Of a stretch of 64,000 nucleotides of DNA, positions 1 to 10,414 are shown one piece after another. Positions within the stretch are counted from its first letter, which is position 1; each line of letters begins with the position of its first letter. The position numbers were made by a program, and so were the translations under genes. This DNA comes from Sthenelais limicola. Taxonomy: Eukaryota > Annelida > Polychaeta > Phyllodocida > Sigalionidae. The stretch covers positions 113,150,582 to 113,214,581 of the forward strand of contig OW804097.1 of the NCBI GenBank assembly GCA_942159475.1. Reading direction: 5' to 3'. The notes under the pieces were generated by a model, which searched no databases, was not told where the DNA came from, and saw only the letters and a list, made by a program, of their open reading frames with translations.

Positions 1-576
1 GTATTGACTTGATTGTATGGTGATGAGATTGTATTTGTGTAAGAACGGTTAATTGTAGGTGTTAGAGATAGTGTGGTTGGAAGTATTAATTTTGGTAATG
101 ATATATAATGTAAGGACGTTCGTAATGTATGTAAAGAAACTCATAGAAACTAATCTTGGAATTTAGGGTAGAAGGGATTTGACAGTTTGATGGCAACGTA
201 TGAAAATGACTACAATAGTGAGTTATGCCTACTTGTTTAAATATGTGAGATTTTAAATGTCTGGCCAATAAAGATATTAAAAGAAAATTAAACTGCAATC
301 CTTTATTCAATGTGATTGTGTTATTTGATATTGATATTATGTAATCTAAATTATATACATGTGATTTATAATGAGATTTGACTAGATTTCGGTTATAGCT
401 GTACTGGGAACATTACGAAATGTAAAACGTTATGGAAGAATGAACAATTCATTAGATTAGTCATTTAATAGTTAGTTAGACACTGCAATGGGTGGAAGAT
501 CATGGATATTCCTCACCGAACACCAAGCCCATATTTCAATGACCACAACTGTATTATAACTGACAATGTACAACGT
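1..576. other. unassigned AT-rich sequence
   Basis: No coding signal is supported. The short open frames here have no recognisable motifs. The stretch ends at the target-site duplication of the first MITE copy. Confidence 0.5.
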
Positions 577-580
577 ACAT

Positions 581-815
581 GGGTCATGTTTTCAGAAAAT
601 ATATAATTGGCAGCTGTACACATTTAGTAACTTCTGCACAATTAGGCTGCAATTTGGTCAATACTTGGTAAATTCGAGTATATTCGGCATTGCATTGATT
701 ATAGCAATCTGTTTAGTTAGGTTGAACTGTATTTTGAACTTTATTTTCGTCTGAAATTCGGGTTATTGGAGAAGATTGGTGAAGGTGAATTGTACATTTT
801 CGGAAAATCTTACCC
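581..815 (+). mobile_element. MITE family A, copy 1 (235 bp, TSD ACAT)
   Basis: The ends are terminal inverted repeats of about 28 bp, starting GGGTCATGTTTTCAGAAAAT on the left and, reverse-complemented, GGGTAAGATTTTCCGAAAAT on the right. The element is flanked on both sides by ACAT (577-580 and 816-819). The interior closely matches copies at 3236-3459 and 38860-39094, in the same orientation. It contains no ORF that could be a transposase, so it is non-autonomous. A 4-bp duplication would suit several DNA-transposon superfamilies (Sola-like, for example); the assignment is inference. Confidence 0.85.
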
Positions 816-819
816 ACAT

Positions 820-1440
820 GCCTTATTGTAATATTTTTTATCGTGTGATGATTGCTGTATCAAGTATTAAATAATACAAAAAAAAGAAAGGCAAAGCTTG
901 AGAATGTCCATGACGGATGTAGCGTCTTTACACATGCACTATATTAAATGTTTCAGCCTTTAATTAAAAAAAGAAAAAGTACCTTAATGCGTCTCTGCTC
1001 TGATTCCATGCTGCCTTTTAAACCCCTGTCTTACACAATTCTTCTGTCTTGTTTTGCTCTGCTTGGTGATGTTCTGTGTGTGTGATAGTCTTTCTCGCAT
1101 TTGCATACATTCGGAGGAACGTTGTATTCTGAGGTTTGTTTAATGAGTCACTCTAGTGCTGGAAACATGTAACGTTACATTTATACCCATAGTGTGTCTC
1201 CCGCTTGAGGGGAGGGTCATTATGTATGAAGTCATATAGAACACAAGGTTATGTCATAAGTAATCACACAATAATTTCTACAATAATTCAGACAACATAT
1301 AATGCTCACAATTTATTATTAGAAGATGATTATGACAATAATAATACATTCAATAATTCTAATACATCTAAAACCAAGTATTTCCATACCCCAACTCCCT
1401 CCTTCTTTTAGTTATTATTAATGGTCCCCCATAATGCTAG
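820..1440. other. unassigned sequence
   Basis: Low-complexity A-rich patches near 878-892 and 965-978. No supported gene; the 68-aa open frame at 1205-1411 has no family signature. Confidence 0.45.
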
Positions 1441-1443
1441 TTA

Positions 1444-1780
1444 AGCTGCCTCTACACCACTCCCGATTGTGCATCGCCGACAGTTGGCGATACCTGCCGA
1501 TACTTTTACAGCGCAACTGTCGGGGATGGTGTAGAGGCTTTCCCGATGGCCTCCCGACACTTGTAGCTGTCGGCGACAGTCGCCGATCACTTCTAACTTG
1601 TTTGAAATATTGTGTGCGTCGCCGACAGTCGGCCGACGAAGATCGCCAGTGTAGAGGCTTTCCCGACAGGTCCCAACGTGCGTGCCCGTATCGGGGAAAT
1701 CTGTACTATCGGTAACAAAATGGTGATCGCAAGTGTCGCCAGTATCGGGATACGGTATCGGGAGTGGTGTAGAGACAGCT
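1444..1780. mobile_element. 337-bp MITE with TTA target duplication
   Basis: The left end AGCTGCCTCTACACCACTCC and the right end (reverse complement AGCTGTCTCTACACCACTCC) are near-perfect inverted repeats of about 25 bp, flanked by TTA on both sides (1441-1443 and 1781-1783). The interior is GC-rich and repetitive: TGTAGAGGCTTTCCCGA occurs twice (near 1530 and 1651), and GTCGCCGACAGTCG-type words recur. A 3-bp TTA duplication fits PIF/Harbinger-type MITEs. The two small open frames inside are artefacts of the repeat. Confidence 0.75.
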
Positions 1781-1784
1781 TTAG

Positions 1785-3231
1785 CCTGACAGGTATAGAC
1801 AGCTTGCTTGTGTATTGGGATATAGGAGTCAGTCCTAGGCCTATTGCATGCCAGCTGAGGTAGGGTGTATTGGTATTGTTAGCTGGTAATATATAGATTA
1901 ATTCAACTGGTTAAAATGTCTCTAGAAAACTTTGGTTAGGTTGCGATTGAAAAACATTGATAATTTTACATCATGTATGTGACTGGAAATCACACACACT
2001 CCATACTTAAAGCTGCATTCTCCGCCATTGCGGCAAACAAAGTGTAACCATTGTTTGACTTATGGGACGGAAGTTGTCAATATTCTATTGTCATAAAGTG
2101 TACACAAGAATATTAAGTGGAATTGGCTGAATAACAATAGGTGCTGGTGAGCGATAATAAGGGAAACCACCACAGGAAGGTTATTCTATGGGTCCCTGAA
2201 ATATTTATTTTTTTGGAACATAATTTTATTAAGGCTTTTTTTTACAATTTTAACACGCTCACCCTAGGGGTGATTTTCGTAGCGCCCTGCTACTCTCTTT
2301 GGCACATCGAGGTGTTCTACTCATTATACAAAATTTGTTATTCTAAATATGTCTTTTTATCTGTACAACCTACTGTGTATTCCAGTTACTTTATAAAGCC
2401 AAATTACGCTAACTCAAAGAAGAAAACAAGAAACATACATGGTTACATGAAAGATGATGAAGGAAATGATATATGAAGATAGAAATAATGTAGTGAAAAA
2501 AGGTACCTGTCTATATTATTTACAGTTCTCAATAGACGAGGTGAGATGGATGAATCCAACTTCTACTATCAATTTTACTATATGGAGAAAAGTTTTATAG
2601 GTTTGGCAAATTAGGGTTGGAAATATAAATGTGGACTTTTAGGCCACAACCAGTCTTGTTCCCTGCTGGCTCTTGTACAAGACCCTGATGACCCAGCAGC
2701 TACTGTTAAGGGGTGAAAATGCTAATGAATAGTGTGTTCCAATGGTTTGGTGCAGTGGAGTATGTAATATACACTCTTATGAGAGTATCAATTGCAAGAT
2801 TCTTTTGTTTTGCATTGCCTGCTAACTAAATCTTAACAGCTCACTTTACATTTCCTGGAAACATATTATACAAATCTGATATATCTGAGTAGAATAAAAA
2901 TATCAAATTTGTTGGAAATATCATGTGTTTTGCTGATTTTAATGCATTATTTTAAGAAAAAGGTAAAAATTAGCATGAAGTAATAGAGTAATGAATCAAA
3001 GATGTATGGGAATGGAATCCTTAGCATAGGAACCATGTATTTAGACAATTAAAATGTATTCCTAGCACCAATAGAAGCAAAGTTAGGCCTGTTTACAGAT
3101 TTGGGGAGTGTCAACCAGGCTTGGCGGAAGCCATCTTGAATATCTCAAATTGCTCAAACTTGGGAACTTCACATCACACCGTTATGTGGTATGAGGCGCC
3201 ATAGATCATGAATCCATTGACGAAAAAGGCT
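1785..3231. other. unassigned sequence
   Basis: I see no supported gene here. The 111-aa open frame at 2141-2476 has a low-complexity start and no recognisable domain. Confidence 0.4.
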
Positions 3232-3235
3232 ATAT

Positions 3236-3459
3236 GGGTCATATTTACCGAAAATGTACAATTGGCAGCTGGATACATTTTAGTGAATTCTGCTCAAATA
3301 GGCTGCAATTTGGCCAATACTAGGTAAATTCAAATATATTTGGCATTGCATTGATGCTAGCAATCTGGTTGGTTAGGTTGAACTGTATTTTCGTCTGAAA
3401 TTCGGGATATTTGAGAAGATTGGCGAAGTTGAACTGTACATTTTCTGAAATTATGTCCC
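3236..3459 (+). mobile_element. MITE family A, copy 2 (224 bp, TSD ATAT)
   Basis: It begins GGGTCATATTTACCGAAAAT and ends in the inverted counterpart ...TTATGTCCC. It is flanked by ATAT at 3232-3235 and 3460-3463. Compared with copies 1 and 3 it lacks about 11 bp in the right half, where the other copies repeat 'tattttgaactttattttcg'. It has no coding capacity. Confidence 0.85.
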
Positions 3460-3463
3460 ATAT

Positions 3464-5578
3464 CCAGTATTTCCAGGTTAAGCCGGACTAATGCACAATA
3501 ATGTCAGTAGAAGCTGTTAGATTCAATTTATAAATTTTAATCAGCAAAAAGTGCCCCCATCCTGAAAAAATTATGATAATTTACAGTATACAAATCAGTA
3601 CAAGTTTAGGAAGAATTGATATCTCATGAAGCATGCAACTGCTGGACATTATAAGATGGCGGTGGTGACCTCTCTTGGTAACGCACCTAACTACGCACAG
3701 ACATCACTGATCATCATCAAACAGACTCTCGTTTCCATTCAAGCTGGTAATTTTTCTCCCACCCAACTATCCCATATTTTACATTTCTACAAACCTTTAT
3801 CTTCATAAAGCCCATAAGGTTCTTTTTATATTAATATTCTGTATATTTTATTAACTGCTTCTGCACGTCGCTTAATTTTATGATAGTCAGTTACCCTACA
3901 AAGAAAGGATGTTCATCGCTGGAAGATTATTTATTTTCAGTAATAAACCTTTCAGTAATAAACCCTACATAAGACTGATGAGGAGGGTTGACATAAATAT
4001 AACCCACTATACCGGCCACCATACCTGTAAGTCTTCACACAATATTCATATAAAAAACAAGAGGCCAAACTTCTATAAATCACAGGACTCTAGATCATAT
4101 AATGATAATCAAATTAAAGTTTCTCACAAGGATTGATCCGATATCTCATTCTGGTTGTATGTATAACCGGATGATCTTTTTATTTCATATTTTCTGATCC
4201 TGAAAATTTAGTTATTAGTGTTGTTGTTGTTTGTTAGTATACACTTCAGCCGCACCGGAAGTCACTGCCTTAGCACAGCAAGCCTAAGGCTTGCCATATA
4301 CCCGGTGTTAAATTCGCACACTATATCGCCTATCCAGAACACTGAGAATTGCCACAATTTTGTATGCTGAAATGCTTTGGCATAGAGGAAAGCCATTTCA
4401 CTATGTTTTATGAACGATTTCCTAGAAACTAAGGTTTCAATATAATGTTTTCAAATTTAAAAGGGGTTTCAAGTTCCATTTACACCCACTTAGTTTATGC
4501 TCACCTGTTTACGTCTGACTTTCCAAAAGAACATAATAACTTGGCGGCCTGCGAATGTGAGTCAAATAGGTTTAATACTGGTCATAAGAATGTGTTGTCA
4601 TATGAAAATTGTTGCTTACGCCTGACTCCCCATCAGTTCTCTGTAGGCCTATATTTGAACCAAATCAACTCTCAGTGCCTCCAATGTCCAGATGCATCCT
4701 TGAACGTCACCAATCCTGATGACAAGTGTTTATCTCTTCTGTGACACTTGCTCAAGCAAAACAAATAGGAAAGAAACAAAAATAAATTTGAGGGTTGAAG
4801 TGGTCTGAGACTTCTTTGAAGTCAAACATGTGCAGTAGCAATTCTGCCTAACTTAAAGTGCCTATATGTGGAGGATGTGTTTTTATCCGCGATTTGATTG
4901 TCATGTATTTGAATCTTCCCACAAAAATAATTACAAAATGTTAGATTATATTATACCATATTATATATTAATTGAATAATAACACCACAACCTCAAACTT
5001 CAGTATTTGCTGTTTTATTCAGGCATACATATTGCTACATATTATATATTGTTTATACAAAGCAATCATATAAGATCTAGTGTATTGACTTGTAAGCCAG
5101 TGGCTGACTATGTATAAGTGAAATATAAGGATCAGTTTAGAAACATTCACCAGGTGGCACCACTGTGTAAGAACATGAGATTATGTAAAGGTTCATCTTG
5201 TCATAACATAATGAAGGCTTAATGTGTTAAGTATGGATAGAGTAATTAAATATTGTCATAGATGTTAATAACACTTGGAACTTTGACCAAATACAGTTTA
5301 TTATAGACTACAGACTGCTTTTCAAGTTCACCACTTTGTTATCACACAGATTAGTATGTATTATGAAGGAAAACAATACAACCTCAAACTTCGGTATTTT
5401 GCTGCTTTATGATATCATAAGTTGGTACATAATAAGTCACTACATTTGGACTTGTTGGCAGTCTCCTTAAGGTGAAATTAGTATACATGTAATTTCACAA
5501 TTTCCATGAAAATGTGCTTCCGCAATCTTACAATATTACTTATAAGCAAACAATCAGTTTCTTCAAAATTAAAAGAAA
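3464..5578. other. unassigned sequence with an internal duplication; includes the region downstream of the GPCR
   Basis: There is no convincing gene. The 99-aa frame at 4445-4744 is cysteine-containing but unrecognised. A segment beginning CACAACCTCAAACTTCAGTA (about 4985-5045) recurs, diverged, at about 5367-5430. TTTATT motifs, which read AATAAA on the minus strand, lie in this part and could serve the GPCR transcript; this is inference. Confidence 0.4.
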
Positions 5579-7390
5579 TCATGCATGTACAGTTAATGTG
5601 GCAACTGATGCATTACCTGGCTGAGGGTGTACCTGTGCATTACCTGGCTGAGGGTGCACCTGTGCATTACCTGGCTGAGGATGTACCTGTGCATTACCTG
5701 GCTGAGGGTGCACCTGTGCATTACCTGGCTGATGGTGTACCTGTGCATTACCTGGCTGAGGGTGCACATGTGCATTACCTGGCTGATGGTGTACCTGTGC
5801 ATTACCTGACTGAGGGTGCACCTGTGCATTACCTGGCTGAGGGTGTACCTGTGTATTACCTGACTGAGGGTGCACCTGTGCATTACCTGACTGAGGGTGC
5901 ACCTGTGCATTACCTGACTGAGGGTGTACCTGTGCATTACCTGGCTGAGGTTGTACCTCTGTATTACCTGACTGAGGGTGCAACTGTGCATTACCTGGCT
6001 GAGGGTGCACCTGTGCATTACCTGGCTGAGGGTGTACTTGTGCATTACCTGGCTGAGGGTGCACCTGTGCATTACCTGGCTGATGGTGTACCTGTGCATT
6101 ACCTGGCTGAGGGTGCACCTGTGCATTACCTGGCTGATGGTGTACCTGTGCATTACCTGACTGAGGGTGCACCTGTGCATTACCTGGCTGAGGGTGTACC
6201 TGTGTATTACCTGACTGAGGGTGCACCTGTGCATTACCTGACTGTGGGTGCACCTGTGCATTACCTGACTGAGGGTGTAGCTGTGCATTACCTGGCTGAG
6301 GTTGTACCTCTGTATTACCTGACTGAGGGTGCAACTGTGCATTACCTGGCTGAGGGTGCACCTGTGAATTACCTGGCTGAGGGTGTACCTGTGCATTACC
6401 TGGCTGAGGGTGCACCTGTGCATTACCTGGCTGATGATGCACCTGTGCATTACCTGGCTGAGGGTGCATCTGTGCATTACCTGGCTGAGGGTGCAACTGT
6501 GCATTACCCCAACTTGGAAACAGACTCCTACCCAATAGCACAAAGGCCTTCCTAAAGTCCCGGTTCCTCCATACATAGATAAGTGGGTTCACTACATATG
6601 TAAACTCCATCATAATCAACCCCAGCGGGTAGAGAATGTCATCTACTATAGGTAAGCCTGTTGACTGAATTGACACAACCACTGTTAAAGGTAGGTACAT
6701 CATGAAGAAGAAAGCTACCACCATGCCCAACATTTTAGCAATGCTAAACTCTGCTTTCTGTTTTTTAATCTGCCCCTGTGTTAGGTTGGTACCAGCCACT
6801 GATCTATTCCTTTTCATGTACATTCGTCCTATCAGAATGTAAAACACCAGAGTTAAACAGGACGTTGTAAAAAAGACAACAACTGCAAAATAAACCACCA
6901 CATTCTCAGCATATGCATTGATGGTGCAAGGGTCATTTGCTGTCACTGATTTTCTGAAAATTATCTGTAGAGAGAGGTAAATCAAGGCAATTGAAGTGCA
7001 AACAACTGTGGCAAACCAGTACACAGGAATGGGGCATTTGCGACATTGACCGATGGCACTTTTCAAACTGGCCAACCTCTCCATAGCAATGGCACTGTAC
7101 AGACACAGCTGGAGCAGAAGTGGTGGCGCATAGGTAATCTGGCCGAGGTAGCAAAACAAGACTCTAAAGTAATCGTTTGAGACAGAATAATAGAATATAA
7201 ACAGAGAGGCCATTATGATGGTAGATACACCATGGAAAAGGTCTGTGAAAGTGAGAGCAGCTATGAGGATATTAGAGCCTGTTTTTAAGAACCTGTATTT
7301 ACCCAAACATACCAGGGTTATAGTATTGAGAACTATACATACACAAGACAAGATAATCCTCACGGCATCAGAAATCAATAATAGTATCAT
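5579..7390 (-). CDS. rhodopsin-type G-protein-coupled receptor with a 9-residue-repeat C-terminal tail
   Basis: An uninterrupted 603-aa frame that starts at the only in-frame ATG; a stop lies shortly upstream. Residues 1-290 form seven hydrophobic segments with class A landmarks: N22 in TM1, D50 in 'LTFTD' of TM2, C80 before TM3 paired with a Cys in 'NDPCT', E104-R105-L106 in place of DRY, and NPLIY at about residue 267 in TM7 followed by 'RNRDFRKAF' (helix 8). TM6 has 'MYLP' rather than the usual CWLP. From about residue 296 to 594 the tail is a tandem array of GNAQVHPQP-like nonapeptides, followed by a unique end 'VATLTVHA'. The N-terminus is very short. The gene is intronless, as many invertebrate GPCRs are. 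The ligand is unknown and I cannot place the receptor in a named subfamily. The tail should lie in the cytoplasm; its proline/histidine-rich sequence suggests disorder. Confidence 0.85.
   Translation of the reverse strand: MILLLISDAVRIILSCVCIVLNTITLVCLGKYRFLKTGSNILIAALTFTDLFHGVSTIIMASLFIFYYSVSNDYFRVLFCYLGQITYAPPLLLQLCLYSAIAMERLASLKSAIGQCRKCPIPVYWFATVVCTSIALIYLSLQIIFRKSVTANDPCTINAYAENVVVYFAVVVFFTTSCLTLVFYILIGRMYMKRNRSVAGTNLTQGQIKKQKAEFSIAKMLGMVVAFFFMMYLPLTVVVSIQSTGLPIVDDILYPLGLIMMEFTYVVNPLIYVWRNRDFRKAFVLLGRSLFPSWGNAQLHPQPGNAQMHPQPGNAQVHHQPGNAQVHPQPGNAQVHPQPGNSQVHPQPGNAQLHPQSGNTEVQPQPGNAQLHPQSGNAQVHPQSGNAQVHPQSGNTQVHPQPGNAQVHPQSGNAQVHHQPGNAQVHPQPGNAQVHHQPGNAQVHPQPGNAQVHPQPGNAQVHPQPGNAQLHPQSGNTEVQPQPGNAQVHPQSGNAQVHPQSGNAQVHPQSGNTQVHPQPGNAQVHPQSGNAQVHHQPGNAHVHPQPGNAQVHHQPGNAQVHPQPGNAQVHPQPGNAQVHPQPGNAQVHPQPGNASVATLTVHA
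5611..6510 (-). repeat. 27-bp coding minisatellite (about 33 units)
   Basis: The plus-strand unit reads roughly CATTACCTGGCTGAGGGTGC plus ACCTGTG, with point variants. Because 27 is a multiple of three, the array keeps the GPCR frame open and gives one nonapeptide per unit. It also leaves other frames open on both strands. A distinctive variant pair (GGTTGTACCTCTGTATTACC) occurs at 5949 and 6300, exactly 351 bp (13 units) apart, which shows a higher-order duplication inside the array. Confidence 0.95.
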
Positions 7391-7959
7391 TGTAACAATA
7401 GATTATGCCACAAAACACAAAAGAGGAGTAACAGAAATAATTTGACAGCTAATTGTTGTTGTTAAACTGGTTGAACAATTTGTTGAGCTGGTTTTGTAAG
7501 TGTAGAGCTGTGGACAGCTCCCTTTTACATGGTTGACTAGTCTGTGGTTAGAACCTGCATTAAACAAGAATCCGTAGGAGTTAATTAGATTTTAGGGCTT
7601 CTGAAACGGCCCCATTTGCACTTGGAGGACCCACCCACAGCCTTTCATCCAAGGACTTCACTTATTATCACTCAACGTCTTTGATCGGCTTATTCAAATT
7701 CATGTATAAAGATACAAAAGTAGCATAATATTGACAAATTCAGTCTTTAAGTTGTAATATTTGTGAACTTGGTGTGATTTGCTATGTTGTAATAGCTGAG
7801 AATGCAGCTTTAGTAGGGACAACGATTTGGGGACCGCTACCCCTTCAGGAGCCCTGTCTGTTTTACCCGATGAAAACCCTATGAAAGAGCAATCTCAGTC
7901 CTTCTAAACAACCCAGTATGTATAGGTCTATGGTTTCATGCACTTGTCTGACATTTTAA
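7391..7959. other. region upstream of the GPCR, unassigned
   Basis: It should contain the promoter and any 5' untranslated exon of the minus-strand GPCR, but I see no clear TATA box or splice signal that would fix a start. Confidence 0.35.
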
Positions 7960-8100
7960 CCTTCCCTAAGGGAGATTCACTGCTGGGCGCACATTAAGGT
8001 CTCCTTTTACAGCCAGAGTGGGTACTTGAACCCACAACGCTGGCCAAATTTGGATGCTTTAACTCTCTGCCTCCTGTACCTCAGTGTTAGATGATCAGCA
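7960..8100 (-). mobile_element. possible tRNA-derived SINE fragment
   Basis: On the minus strand there is a GTGGGTTCAAGTACCCAC T-arm-like hairpin (B-box-like), preceded by GGCAGAGAGTTA (A-box-like) and followed by CTCCCTTAGGGAAGG. The spacing resembles a tRNA-derived SINE head with a short tail. The acceptor stem cannot be formed, so it is not a functional tRNA. Confidence 0.35.
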
Positions 8101-8103
8101 CCA

Positions 8104-8290
8104 GTAGACTTTTAAAGGTGCAATCTCAGTGGAATGGTTTAAAGGTGCTGTACCTTGTTAGTGTTTGTTGGTAGACTTTAAAGCTGCACTCTCAGTGGAA
8201 TGATTTGAAGGTGCTGTACCTTGCTAGTGTTTATGGGTAGACTTTTAAAGCTGCAATCTCAGTGGAATGGTCTAACAGTCCTGTACCTTG
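8104..8290. repeat. three tandem copies of a ~66-bp unit
   Basis: GTAGACTTTTAAAG begins at 8104, 8171 and 8237. Each copy carries CTCAGTGGAATG followed by CTGTACCTTG. Copies differ by substitutions and small indels. Confidence 0.85.
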
Positions 8291-10049
8291 TATTCTGTGT
8301 CCTAATGTTTGTGTCCTAGTGCACTTTCAGTTAACATGGGTCAAAACTGAAGGTTTCCTCCTTTTTGTTCCATTCCTTTCCAGCCCAATATTTTCAGAGC
8401 TTCATAAACATCCAGATCTATATTTCAGTGCCCTGCTGAAATCCTTTCCTTTGGTGGCTTTAGCTATTGTCACTCACCAGCGGCCATTTTCTCTTGGCTG
8501 AATTGACAGCAAATTCTTGTATTAAAATATAACTTCAGTCCTATAAGTCAGAGTATTAGTACTATGAGTAATTATGGTATTTTATGTAATAGCAAAGATT
8601 TCAGCTTTAGATAAGGGAAATGTATACCAATATCCAGCTGAATCCTTCAATGATCTTGTTTGTTAGTTTTTTTTCATGAAAGGAACAAACTGTTTGACCT
8701 TTCTGATGTCTAAAGGTAGAATAGATCTGAAAAGTATAAAAAGAATGGATTACTAGAGGAGAAATCGTTTGTAAAGCTGTTGAATAGGGACTAAACTTGC
8801 ACGTCTGAGGGCGCATGCCTATTACAGTGTATGCCGGGATGGATTCAGTTCAAACCTGACATACAAATATTTAGCAACATTTTATCAAAAATTGCAAGAA
8901 TGTTTTTACTTATATAATAGCTTGTATTAATGATCTATAAAAGACAAATATGTCATATGTCATATGTCACAGAAAAAAGATAGTCAAAGTCATATGTCGA
9001 AAATGAATTTATAGATTTTGGAAAGCATCATATTTGAAAGGTGAGATAAAGTAGATTTCAACGATGGTACAATTTAGAAAATCTAATAAATATTTCAATA
9101 TTCTATGTTTGTGTAGTGGTAATGGTTAGTTCTTCTCCGAAGCACCAGGTGGAACTACCACTATTGGTCATTTCTCTATACATTTACTGGGTATAGAAGT
9201 CATGCGCACTTCTAGCTCTTATAATCTCTAGCAACATATTACGGTATTTCCGAGTCAACCATAATGTTAAAGGAACTTTGGCCCTAGTGCCCGTGTAACT
9301 GTCTGTATTACTTAATCTTTTTAAGATTTGTACTTCCTCATATCTACTTTCTGACACCATGTGGTACTGTGTACCTGGATTGGTGTACAGGTCCGAGAGC
9401 CAACTTCGGACAGGAACTGAGTATTTTGGGTAATACACTCCTCATGCAATAGGAATCAGAGTATTTCGGATAACGCATTCCTCATACTTGCTAGTTGTGA
9501 CTGAATAAAACGGAGAACGGTGTGGAAATCACTCTTTTGTCTTTATTCTTTGCTAAGAGAACTGGGTTGTAATGAAAACACTACATTTGATTATTTTTAT
9601 GGTTGAACAAAATTTTGCAATATTTCTTGGTGGAAAATTACTATAAATTTAAGTAATTACAAAAATGATTATTCTGCCAAAGTTCGATTCTGGCGTCCAC
9701 TTTTATTGATGTCCATCTTGAAGATTACCATTTGAACATATTATTTCTAGATAAGAGAAGACAAAAACATATCATAAATCTCAGTCCTTTTATGGTAACC
9801 AACCACGATTATTTAGACCACAGAATCTACAAGAAGCCATGTAAAGGGCAGAGGCAGAAATGTTTTATGTTTTACTTTTATTTTGCTTCCCTTGGTTTGG
9901 ACCGTCTGATACCTTTTTGAACTTTTTGAACACTGTAAATGTCCTTATATGAAATGTATTTACTAGACCTTATGTGTTATTTAATTGAGAAACTAATGTG
10001 TATTAATGATAAACTATTTATCCTATATAATCCTAGCACTGAGAACTAG
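8291..10049. other. unassigned sequence with one dispersed-repeat match
   Basis: No gene is supported. The segment at about 8985-9070 (GTCATATGTCGAAAATGAAT through a CATATTTGAAAGG... stretch) resembles 35365-35445, so a dispersed repeat family is present. The 84-aa minus-strand frame at 9184-9438 has no recognisable domain. Confidence 0.4.
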
Positions 10050-10051
10050 AC

Positions 10052-10410
10052 CTTCGAACTATGTTGCGTCCCAAAGTCGTCACCTGTACGACCTGTGTAA
10101 TATTACAGACTTTTCTTCTTTTTTTGCACATATTATGCATAGCCAAAATCCATAACAAAGACACCTTTTCCTATTACAATCTCGATATTCCTATTCCTTG
10201 AACAAATAGTTTCATGGCACTGAATATTTCTTCATTACAGAGATCTTTTCACCCATGACAAGGAGTCTTTTTACTATGACGACTCCCCTATCACCCATGA
10301 CGTGTGCCATCTGCTGCTATTGCACATGGCACTTATTTTTTTTGAGATATGACACTGATCAGACCTGTTCTTTTTGCTCTAAACCTTTCTGTCATGCATA
10401 GACTAGCGCG
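10052..10410 (+). repeat. dispersed repeat B, copy 1 (pair of 62600-62975)
   Basis: Shared blocks in the same order include GACACCTTTTC, ATATTCCTATT, GAACAAATAGTTTCATGGCA, TCTTCATTAC, CAAGGAGTCTTTTTA and CATCTGCTG. Identity is roughly three quarters by eye, with indels. There is no coding potential. Probably an old non-autonomous element. Confidence 0.7.
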
Positions 10411-10414
10411 ATTT

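Noticed and set aside
5506..6555. 349-aa plus-strand frame with HYLAEGAPV repeats
   Set aside because: Shadow of the 27-bp array inside the GPCR; the GPCR frame continues into seven good membrane segments, this one does not.
5593..6576. 327-aa minus-strand frame in another phase
   Set aside because: Also a by-product of the 27-bp repeat, with no unique domain.
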